From: Actinomadura rudentiformis
GTDB lineage: Bacteria; Actinomycetota; Actinomycetes; Streptosporangiales; Streptosporangiaceae
Direction of reading: 5' to 3'
Length of the DNA: 64,000 nucleotides
NCBI RefSeq assembly: GCF_008923185.1
Contig: NZ_WBMT01000006.1
Span: forward strand, 310,001-374,000
Positions 42,106 through 49,556 of this stretch are shown piece by piece. The stretch's first letter is position 1. Every line of letters starts with the position of its first letter. The position numbers and the translations under genes were made by a program. Below the pieces are notes generated by a model, which did not search any database, was not told the DNA's origin, and was given only the letters and a program-made list of their open reading frames with translations.

Positions 42106-43481
42106 TGGGCGCGAGCCACCGGGTCGTCGCGATGGTGACATTGGTCGTGACCGTCGCCATCGCCGTGCTGGCCGCCGGGTTGGTCATCGGCGACGCCGCG
42201 GCGCTCGGGCTCGGGCTGCCGGCCGTGGCGGTGCTCGGCGGGGCCGGGCTGCTGATTGCGCGCACCGCGGCTCGCGACGAGCACGCCCTGGCCCACGCCC
42301 GAGCGGTAGAGCGGGAGGCGCGCGCCGACGCCGACCGGCTGCTCAAGGTGATCGACAACACCTCGGCCGTCATCTACATGCGCGACGTCCGCGGCCGCTA
42401 CCTCCTGGTCAACCGCCAGTACGAGCAGCTGTTCGGCGTCCGGCGGGAGGACCTGGTGGGCCTGACCGACCACGACCTGTTCGCCAAACCGGTCGCCGAC
42501 GCCTTCCGTGCCAACGACCTCAAGGCGCTGGCCCAGGAGACGCCGACCGTGATGGAGGAGGCCGCGCCCCAGCCCGACGGGACCCACACCTACATCACCG
42601 TGAAGTACCCGATCACCGACGTCGACGGCCACCCGTACGCGGTCTGCGGCATCTCCACCGACATCACCGACCGCAAGCGCGCGGAAGAGCAGGTGCGGCG
42701 GCTCAACGCCGAGCTTGAGCACCGGGTCAGGGAGCGGACCGTGGAGCTCGAGGCCTCGACGCGCGAGCTGGACGCCTTCGCCTACTCGGTGTCGCACGAT
42801 CTCAGGGCGCCGCTGCGCACGCTCAACGGGTTCAGCGAGGCGCTGCTGGAGGACTACAGCGCCCGCCTCGACCAGACGGGCCGGGACTATCTGCGCCGGA
42901 TCGGGGCCGCCGCCGACCGCATGGGCGGGCTGATCGACGATCTCCTCAATCTGTCCCGCGCGTCGCGGGCCGAACTGCGCCGCCGGCCGGTGGACCTGAC
43001 CGCGCTGGCCGAACAGATCGCCGACGAGCTCAGCCACGCCGATCCCGACCGGAAGGTCGAGCTGACGGTCCAGCGGGGACTGGCCTGCATGGGCGACTCC
43101 GCGCTGCTCGAACTCGTGCTGCGCAACCTGCTCTCCAACGCCTGGAAGTTCACCTCCAGGCGCGCGACCGCGCGGATCGACGTCGGCGCGGTCCGCGACC
43201 GCAGCGCGGACGACGGAGCCGTCAGCGATGACGGCGCGTCCGGTGTCTTCTACGTGCGCGACAACGGCGTGGGCTTCGACGAAGCCTACGCGCACAAGCT
43301 GTTCGTCCCGTTCCAGCGCCTCCACCCCGCGATCGACTTCAGCGGCAACGGCGTCGGGCTCGCGATCGTGGCCCGCGTCGTGGCCCGCCACCACGGCCGG
43401 ATCTGGGCCGAGGGCACGCCTGGTCAGGGTGCGGCGTTCTACTTCACGGTGGACGCCCGGCCCGGAACGGACGGGTCATGA
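42102..43481 (+). CDS. PAS-domain sensor histidine kinase
   Basis: 459 residues from ATG 42102 (overlapping the previous stop; ATG 42105 is also possible). Two membrane helices (about 10-28 and 33-52) with almost no extracellular loop, a PAS domain at about 78-190 (LLKVIDNTSAVIYMRD, VNRQYEQLFG, ISTDITDRKRAE), a coiled coil, HisKA with phospho-His in SVSHDLRAPLRT, and a HATPase (LLSNAWKF, DNGVGFD, GNGVGLAI). The sensing part is therefore cytosolic or in the membrane. Probable output is the receiver protein encoded next. Confidence 0.93.
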   Translation: MMGASHRVVAMVTLVVTVAIAVLAAGLVIGDAAALGLGLPAVAVLGGAGLLIARTAARDEHALAHARAVEREARADADRLLKVIDNTSAVIYMRDVRGRYLLVNRQYEQLFGVRREDLVGLTDHDLFAKPVADAFRANDLKALAQETPTVMEEAAPQPDGTHTYITVKYPITDVDGHPYAVCGISTDITDRKRAEEQVRRLNAELEHRVRERTVELEASTRELDAFAYSVSHDLRAPLRTLNGFSEALLEDYSARLDQTGRDYLRRIGAAADRMGGLIDDLLNLSRASRAELRRRPVDLTALAEQIADELSHADPDRKVELTVQRGLACMGDSALLELVLRNLLSNAWKFTSRRATARIDVGAVRDRSADDGAVSDDGASGVFYVRDNGVGFDEAYAHKLFVPFQRLHPAIDFSGNGVGLAIVARVVARHHGRIWAEGTPGQGAAFYFTVDARPGTDGS

Positions 43482-43918
43482 GAGACGCGCCGATCCTGCT
43501 GGTCGAGGACAATCCCGACGACATCACGCTGACCCTGCGGGCGTTCGCCAAGAACGGCGTCGGCAACGAGATCGTCGTGCTGACCGACGGGGAGCTGCTG
43601 CTCACCCGGCTGCTGCCCGCGGACGGCACCAGCCCGCTGCGGCCCGCGATCATCCTCATGGACATCCACCTGCCCAAGTTCAGCGGGCTCGAGCTGCTCC
43701 AGCGGATCCGGTCGGACGAACGCACCCGGTACGTCCCGGTGATCATGCTCACCACGTCCACGGAGGAGCGCGACGTCGTCGCGAGCTACCAGCTGGGCGC
43801 CAACAGCTTCGTGTGCAAGCCGGTCGCCTACGACGAGTTCCTCCGGACTGTGCGGACGCTCAGCGCGTACTGGCTCGACATCAACAAAAGGTGCCCGTCG
43901 TCGGAGTGCCCGCCATGA
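43478..43918 (+). CDS. stand-alone receiver (Rcp1-like response regulator)
   Basis: 146 residues from ATG 43478, overlapping the kinase gene by 4 nt. A single receiver without output domain: acidic pair in LVEDNPDD, phospho-Asp in IILMDIHLPKFSG, Thr in MLTTST and Lys in VCKPVAYDEF. The form with the longer loop around VLTDGELLLTRLL matches the Rcp1 type that pairs with phytochrome-like PAS kinases. It likely relays phosphate inside this island. Confidence 0.93.
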   Translation: MRDAPILLVEDNPDDITLTLRAFAKNGVGNEIVVLTDGELLLTRLLPADGTSPLRPAIILMDIHLPKFSGLELLQRIRSDERTRYVPVIMLTTSTEERDVVASYQLGANSFVCKPVAYDEFLRTVRTLSAYWLDINKRCPSSECPP

Positions 43919-45831
43919 CGGCCCCGGTCCGCCTCCTGCTCTGCGAGGACGACGACGACGACGCGGTCCTCATCGTCACCCACCTCCGGCGCGACGGCCT
44001 GGACGTGACGTACGAGCGGGTGGAGACGGCCGAGGCCGCGGCGCGCGCACTGCGCGGCCACCCACCCGACATCATCATCTCCGACTACCGCATGCCCGCC
44101 TTCACCGCGGAGGACGCGCTGCGGCTGCTCCACGAGACCGGCCTCGACATCCCGTTCATCCTGGTCTCCGGGCAGATCGGCGACGAGCACGCCGCAGCGC
44201 TCATGAGGGACGGCGCGCACGACTTCATCAGCAAGGACCATCTGACCGGGATCGCCCCCGCGGTCCGCAGAGAGCTCCAGGACGCGCAGGTGCGGCGCCG
44301 CCGGCGAGAGGCGGAGAACGCCCTGCGCAAGAGCGAGCAACGCTTCCGGCTGTTCGCCGAGAACGCGCCGGACATCATCTTCCGCTACCGGTTGCTGCCC
44401 AGTGAGGAGCTCGAGTACGTCAGCCCGGCGGCGGCCCTCATCCTCGGCCACCGTCCGGACGAGTTGTGCGGCGACCCCGGCCATGTGCTGTCCTTCGTGG
44501 ATCCGGCCGACCGGCCCGCTCTGGAGAGGTCCTGGCACTCCGCGGCGCCCGAGCCGCTCGTCGTCCGCTGGCACCGCCCCGACGGGACGACCGTCTGGAC
44601 CGAGCAGCGGGCCGTCGCCGTCCGGGATGAGCACGGGCGGCCGGCAGCGGTCGAGGGCATTCTGCGCGACATCACCGCGCAGGTGGCCGCGCAGCGGGAA
44701 CGGGAACGGCTGGAGCACCGGCTGCGCCAGGTGGAGCGGCTCGACTCCCTCGGCAAGCTCGGCGGCGGCGTCGCCCACGACTTCAACAACCTGCTCATGG
44801 TCATCCTCGGCCACGCGGAACTGGCGCTGGAGTCCGCGCCGGACGACAGCGCCGTCCGGGACGATCTCGAACGCATCCAGCGGGCGGCCGAGCGCGGCGC
44901 CTCGCTCACCCGCCAGCTCCTCATCTTCAGCCGCCTGGAGCCCTCGCGGCCGGAGATCCTCGACCTCAACGCGGTGGTCGAGGACACCGGGCAGCTGCTG
45001 CGCCGCACGATCGGCGAGGACGTCGAGCTGATCGCCGAGCTCGAACCCGGTCTCAACACGGTCAGGATGGACCGCAGCAAGCTGGAGCAGATCTTGCTCA
45101 ACGTCCTGCTCAACGCCCGCGCCGCGATGCCCGAGGGCGGCCGCGTGACGATCCGCACGGCCGGCGTGGAGGCCGCGGGCGTGCCGCCCATCGTGCGCCT
45201 CAGCCTCACCGACACCGGCTTCGGCATGTCGCCCGAGGTGGCCGAACGCGCCTTCGAGCCGTTCTTCACCACCAAGCGACGGGGCCAGGGCACCGGGCTC
45301 GGCCTGTCCACCGTCTACGGCGCCGTGAAGGAGGCGGGAGGCGAGATCGGCATCGAGTCCGAACCAGGTGAGGGCACGACCGTCACCATCGACCTGCCCG
45401 CCACGCGCGAGCCCGCGCCCGCGGCGGTTGATTCCGGTCCCGCGCGGCCGCATCGCCGGGACGCGACTGCCCTCGTGGTGGAGGACGACGGCGAAGTCCG
45501 CGACCTCGTGGAGACCATGCTGGCCCAGTCGGGCTACCAGGTGATCGACACCGCCTCGCCCATCGAGGCGCTCCGGATCGCGGATGCCGGCGAGCCCTGG
45601 ATCGACGTCCTGCTCGCGGACGTCGTGATGCCCGGGATGTCGGGCGTCGAGCTCGCGGAGCGGATCAGGCGCGCGCGCCCGGCCGTCCCCGTGCTGCTGA
45701 TGTCCGGGCACACCACCGGCTCCCTGCCGAGCGGCGTCGTCCTGCCGCCGCGCACCGCCCTCATCCGCAAGCCGTTCACCTCCGCCGACCTGCTGGCCCA
45801 GCTCGACGCCATCCTCGGACCCGGAGGATGA
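43915..45831 (+). CDS. REC-PAS-histidine kinase-REC hybrid
   Basis: 638 residues from ATG 43915, overlapping the preceding stop by 4 nt; the frame is open upstream only as antisense of other coding. Domains: receiver (5-120, phospho-Asp in IIISDYRMP), PAS (about 140-255, FAENAPDIIFRYR, GILRDITAQ), HisKA of the NtrB-like type (GGGVAHDFNNLLMVILGH), HATPase (DTGFGMSP, GQGTGLGLSTVYG), and a second receiver (about 515-635, Asp in VLLADVVMPGMSG). No membrane helix. The end of a four-gene coupled chain; 104 bp then separate it from the SDR gene. Confidence 0.93.
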   Translation: MTAPVRLLLCEDDDDDAVLIVTHLRRDGLDVTYERVETAEAAARALRGHPPDIIISDYRMPAFTAEDALRLLHETGLDIPFILVSGQIGDEHAAALMRDGAHDFISKDHLTGIAPAVRRELQDAQVRRRRREAENALRKSEQRFRLFAENAPDIIFRYRLLPSEELEYVSPAAALILGHRPDELCGDPGHVLSFVDPADRPALERSWHSAAPEPLVVRWHRPDGTTVWTEQRAVAVRDEHGRPAAVEGILRDITAQVAAQRERERLEHRLRQVERLDSLGKLGGGVAHDFNNLLMVILGHAELALESAPDDSAVRDDLERIQRAAERGASLTRQLLIFSRLEPSRPEILDLNAVVEDTGQLLRRTIGEDVELIAELEPGLNTVRMDRSKLEQILLNVLLNARAAMPEGGRVTIRTAGVEAAGVPPIVRLSLTDTGFGMSPEVAERAFEPFFTTKRRGQGTGLGLSTVYGAVKEAGGEIGIESEPGEGTTVTIDLPATREPAPAAVDSGPARPHRRDATALVVEDDGEVRDLVETMLAQSGYQVIDTASPIEALRIADAGEPWIDVLLADVVMPGMSGVELAERIRRARPAVPVLLMSGHTTGSLPSGVVLPPRTALIRKPFTSADLLAQLDAILGPGG

Positions 45832-45935
45832 GTCACGAGCTGATCAGGCGCGAGCAACACGGCCGCCCGCAGTTCGCACGGCCCGCGACCACTACCACTG
45901 ACTTCGTACTACTCCGTCTCGTCTAGGGTGCGGGC

Positions 45936-46727
45936 ATGACATCGCAGCCCGGCTCCCCCGGCTATCTCACGGAGCTGTTCTCCCTGAAAGGCCGGGTGGC
46001 CCTCGTGACCGGCGGCAGCTCGGGCATCGGCCGCGCCATCGCCGAGGCGCTGGCGCGGGCGGGGGCGAGCGTCGTGGTGGTGGCGCGGCGTGAGGCCGAG
46101 CTCGCCGCCACGGTCTCGGCGCTGGAGGACCACGGCTGCCGGGCCGCGTGGGTCAGCGCCGACCTGGGCTCCCGCGACGGTGTCCGCGGCGCCGCCGAGG
46201 AGGCCGTCAAGCCGTTCGGCGAACCCGACATCCTCGTCAACTCGGCGGGTATCAACCTGCGGCCCCCGATGGGCGAGATAGGCGACGAGGTCTGGGACGC
46301 CACGATGGCGGTCAACCTGCAGGCCCCGTTCCTGCTGGGTGAACGGTTCGGGCCCGGCATGGCGCGACGCGGCTTCGGCCGGATCATCCACGTCTCCTCC
46401 CAGCAGGCCTTCCGAGCGTTCGTGCAAAGCGGCGCGTACGGGGTGTCCAAGGCCGGGCTGGAGGGCCTCGCCCGTTCCCAGGCCGAGGCCTGGTCACCGC
46501 ACGGTGTCACCTGCAACACGCTCGTGCCCGGGTTCGTGATGACACCGCTGAACGCCCGGCTGTCCAGCGACCCCGAGAAGGTGGCCGCGCTGGCCGCCCG
46601 CACGATGGCCGGCCGCAACGGCCTGGCCGAGGACTTCGCAGGCGCGGCGGTGTTCCTGGCCAGCCGCGCGTCCGCGTACGTCACGGGCCAGGCGCTCTTC
46701 GTCGACGGCGGGCTCTCCAGCCATTGA
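45936..46727 (+). CDS. SDR family oxidoreductase
   Basis: 263 residues. Classical short-chain dehydrogenase: cofactor loop VTGGSSGIGRAIAE, NSAG motif, catalytic Ser in HVSSQQAF, and Tyr/Lys in YGVSKAG. The Arg pair after the first glycine motif (VVARREAE) favours NADP(H). C-terminal YVTGQALFVDGG closes the fold. Probably a 3-ketoacyl or gluconate-5-dehydrogenase-like reductase; substrate not determinable. Confidence 0.93.
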   Translation: MTSQPGSPGYLTELFSLKGRVALVTGGSSGIGRAIAEALARAGASVVVVARREAELAATVSALEDHGCRAAWVSADLGSRDGVRGAAEEAVKPFGEPDILVNSAGINLRPPMGEIGDEVWDATMAVNLQAPFLLGERFGPGMARRGFGRIIHVSSQQAFRAFVQSGAYGVSKAGLEGLARSQAEAWSPHGVTCNTLVPGFVMTPLNARLSSDPEKVAALAARTMAGRNGLAEDFAGAAVFLASRASAYVTGQALFVDGGLSSH

Positions 46728-46751
46728 GCTGCCGGACGAGCCGCGCTTGTG

Positions 46752-47225
46752 TCAGGACCACAGGCCGGTCAGCTCGAGCGCCTGCCGCGGCGTGCTCGCA
46801 TGGCAGATGCCCGACAGCGGGCGGCCCTGCTCGTCCAGGACGTGCCACCCGCCGAGCTGGACGACGGGCACCCGGCCCGACCGCATCGCCAGCGCCAGCT
46901 CCGACAACGTCCCCCACGACCCGCCGATGACGATGACGGCGTCCGCGGCGTTGACGATCACGTTGTTGCGCGCCTCGCCGAGACCGGTGGGGATCGCGAC
47001 CGTGAGCGCGGGATCGGCGGAGGAACGGTCTGCGGCGGGCAGCACGCCCACGACGATGCCGCCCGCCGACCGCGCGCCACCGGCCACGGCGGCCATCACG
47101 CCGCCCTGCCCGCCGCAGATCACGACGGCCCCCCGTTCGGCCAGCAGCCGGCCCGTCGTGCACGCGTCCTGCCATTCCTCCTCCGAGCACATCCGCGGCC
47201 CGCACACCGCCACCTGGAGCGGCAC
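46752..47225 (-). CDS. LOG/TIGR00725-like Rossmann protein
   Basis: 157 residues from GTG 47225, which shares its first base with the preceding gene's stop (TAGTG). Features: VAVCGPRMC, ICGGQGGVMAAVAGGA, PTGLGEARNNVIVNAAD and IGGSWGTLSELALAM, the GGxGT-type nucleotide-binding motif of the SLOG/lysine-decarboxylase-like superfamily. Related LOG proteins release cytokinin bases from nucleotides; the TIGR00725 branch has no known function. Confidence 0.85.
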   Translation of the reverse strand: MPLQVAVCGPRMCSEEEWQDACTTGRLLAERGAVVICGGQGGVMAAVAGGARSAGGIVVGVLPAADRSSADPALTVAIPTGLGEARNNVIVNAADAVIVIGGSWGTLSELALAMRSGRVPVVQLGGWHVLDEQGRPLSGICHASTPRQALELTGLWS

Positions 47226-47524
47226 TACTGGGCCGCGTGCTCGGTGGCGATCCGGTCGATCCGCCGGGCCAGATCGAAGTCCTTGACGGTCAGCCCGCCG
47301 GCGCTGTGGGTGCTCAGCGCGAACGTGACGGTGCGCCAGCGGATGTCGATGTCGGGATGGTGGTCGGCCTCCTCGGCGGCCCGCGCGACCTCGACCACCA
47401 GATCGATGCCCGCCAGGAACGAGGGAGCCGTCAGCTCCCGGCGGATCTCGTCCCCGGCGCGGGACCAGTCGGGCAGCTCCTTGAGATGGGTGGTGATGGC
47501 GTCGTCGTCGAGAGTGCCGGCCAT
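47225..47524 (-). CDS. pterin-4a-carbinolamine dehydratase family protein
   Basis: 99 residues from ATG 47524, with AAGGAG 6 nt upstream; the upstream-extended frame has no such site. The PCD/DCoH motif is present: ADHHPDIDIRWRTVTFALSTHSAGGLTVKDFDLA, positions 53-86, with the His-His-Pro triad. Such proteins dehydrate 4a-hydroxy-tetrahydropterins. No pterin-dependent hydroxylase is in the window. Confidence 0.93.
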   Translation of the reverse strand: MAGTLDDDAITTHLKELPDWSRAGDEIRRELTAPSFLAGIDLVVEVARAAEEADHHPDIDIRWRTVTFALSTHSAGGLTVKDFDLARRIDRIATEHAAQ

Positions 47525-47561
47525 CGCTCTCTCCTTTCGGTATGCCTCGCTCCCGAGTACA

Positions 47562-49550
47562 TCACCCCGAGCTCGTGAGGTCATAGATCGTCACGCCTCC
47601 GACGGTCCTGGGCGTGAAGTTGGCCGTGACCCAGGTGCTGATCTGCTGCGCGGCGTCGCTGCCGCCCGAGGACCGCCCCATCCCGCCGCCCAGGCCCCAG
47701 CCCGTGCCGCCGCCGATGAAGTAGTGGATCTTCTTCTCCCGGACGTACTGCTGGAACCGGGCGAGCGTGGGCGCCGGGTCGGTGCCGTTGAACCCGCCGA
47801 CCGCCATCACCGGCTCACCGGTCGCCAGCTGGTACCCGGCCGCGTTGTTCGACCGGACGGCCGCCGCCACCCAGGTGTAGGAGCCCGCGTCGGCCTTCAG
47901 CAGGGCCGTCAGCTCCGCGCTCGGCGTCGTGGCGTTCAGCAGGCCGCCCGGACCGCCGCCCATGCCGCCTCCGCGGGCCCCGCCCAGGCCGCCCGGCCGT
48001 TGACCCCGGGCCTGACCTGCGCCGCCGCCGAAACCATCGCCGTCCTGCCTTGGCGCGAAGCCTGTTTGCATGCCCGGCGGCCGGCCGCCGGGGAAGCCGC
48101 CCCGAGGCCCGCCGGGTCCACCGCCCGGACCGCCGCCCGTCGACGGCCCGGCCGTGACGATCGCTCCGCGCTTCGGCGTGGTCACCGTGTCCACGGCGTA
48201 CGCGGCCGGGCCGGCGAACGCCGTGACCATCGCCAGCACCGCGGCGCCCGCCACCACCACGCGCGGCAGCCACACCGTGGCGAGCAGGAGCCCGGCGGCG
48301 ACCAGTCCGCCGAGCAACACGACCGGTCCCAGCCACGGGTGCCAGTCCTGCGTGCGGCCGAGCAGCACGTACGACCACACCGCCGTCACCGCCAGCGTGC
48401 CCGTGAGGACGGCGGTGGCCGCCGTGGTGCGCCGTCGCTGCCACAGCAGAGCCGCGCCCATGCCCACCAGCGCCGCCACCGCCGGGGCGAGCGCGACCGT
48501 GTAGTACTCGTGGAAGATCCCCTGCATGAAGCTGAAGATCAGCGCGGTGACGAGCAGCCAGCCGCCCCACAGGGCGAACGCCGCACGCGCCGGATCGGGA
48601 CGCGGCGCGCGCCGGGTGATCCACAGCCCGGCCGCCAGCAGGATCAGGGCGGCGGGAAGCAGCCAGGAGATCTGGCCCCCGATCGTGTCCCCGAACATGC
48701 GCAGCCAGCCCGCGTCCTGGTTGAGGTTGCCCAGCCCGCCGGTCTCGTCGCCGTTCAGCCGTCCGAGCCCGTTGTAGCCCAGCGCCAGCTCCATCACGCT
48801 GTTGTGCTGCGAGCCGCCGATGTACGGGCGAGACCCGGCGGGGACGAGCGCGACGACCGCCACCCACCAGCCCGCTGACACCACCATCGCGGCACCCGCC
48901 AGGAGCAGTTGCCAGATCCGGCGCCGCACCGGGGTCGGCGCCACCGCCAGATAGACGAGCGCGAACACCGGAACGACCAGGAACGCCTGCAACATCTTGG
49001 CCAGGAACGCGAACCCCACGCACGAACCCGCCAGTACCAGCCAGCCGGTGCGCGCGTTCTCCTGGGCCCGCACCAGCGCGTACGCCGCCACCGTGAGCAG
49101 TAGGACGAGCAGCGCGTCGGGATTGTTGAAGCGGAACATCAGGGCGGCGACCGGCGTGAGCGCCAGCGCGGCGCCCGCCAGCAGCCCGGCGCCCGCGCCG
49201 AAGCCCCGGCGGACGGTCGCGTACAGCGTGCCGACGGTGGCCACGCCCATCAGCGCCTGCGGGACGAGGATGCTCCAGGAGTTGACCCCGAACACGCGCG
49301 CCGTCAGGGCCATCGGCCACAGCGCGGCCGGTGTCTTGTCGACCGTGATGGCGTTGGACGCGTCGGAGGAGCCGAAGAAGAACGCCTTCCAGTCCGACGC
49401 CCCGGCCTGGACCGCGGCCGAGTAAAAGGAGTTCGCCCAGCCCGACGAACCCAGATCCCACACGTACAGGACCGCCGTCAGCGCGAGCAGGGCCAGCAGC
49501 GCGGGCTTGGCCCAGCGTGCGTCATGTGTCGATGTCGTAGTCGATGTCAT
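47562..49550 (-). CDS. glycosyltransferase family 39 protein (YkcB-like)
   Basis: 662 residues from ATG 49550. About eleven helices with the lipid-linked sugar transferase loop after helix 1 (AVQAGASDWKAFFFGS, TVDKTPAALWPMAL), then a Gly/Arg/Pro-rich linker (about 470-540) and a C-terminal extracytoplasmic domain containing GEPVMAVGGFNGTDPAPTL. This is the layout of YkcA/YkcB-type putative mannosyl/arabinosyl transferases that use polyprenyl-phosphate sugars at the outer face. Six bp behind its paralogue. Confidence 0.9.
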   Translation of the reverse strand: MTSTTTSTHDARWAKPALLALLALTAVLYVWDLGSSGWANSFYSAAVQAGASDWKAFFFGSSDASNAITVDKTPAALWPMALTARVFGVNSWSILVPQALMGVATVGTLYATVRRGFGAGAGLLAGAALALTPVAALMFRFNNPDALLVLLLTVAAYALVRAQENARTGWLVLAGSCVGFAFLAKMLQAFLVVPVFALVYLAVAPTPVRRRIWQLLLAGAAMVVSAGWWVAVVALVPAGSRPYIGGSQHNSVMELALGYNGLGRLNGDETGGLGNLNQDAGWLRMFGDTIGGQISWLLPAALILLAAGLWITRRAPRPDPARAAFALWGGWLLVTALIFSFMQGIFHEYYTVALAPAVAALVGMGAALLWQRRRTTAATAVLTGTLAVTAVWSYVLLGRTQDWHPWLGPVVLLGGLVAAGLLLATVWLPRVVVAGAAVLAMVTAFAGPAAYAVDTVTTPKRGAIVTAGPSTGGGPGGGPGGPRGGFPGGRPPGMQTGFAPRQDGDGFGGGAGQARGQRPGGLGGARGGGMGGGPGGLLNATTPSAELTALLKADAGSYTWVAAAVRSNNAAGYQLATGEPVMAVGGFNGTDPAPTLARFQQYVREKKIHYFIGGGTGWGLGGGMGRSSGGSDAAQQISTWVTANFTPRTVGGVTIYDLTSSG

Positions 49551-49556
49551 GTGAGA

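Noticed and set aside
46749..48878. 709-codon open frame on the plus strand
   Set aside because: Antisense of LOG, PCD and GT39 genes, all with clear motifs; no start site or fold in the plus-strand translation.
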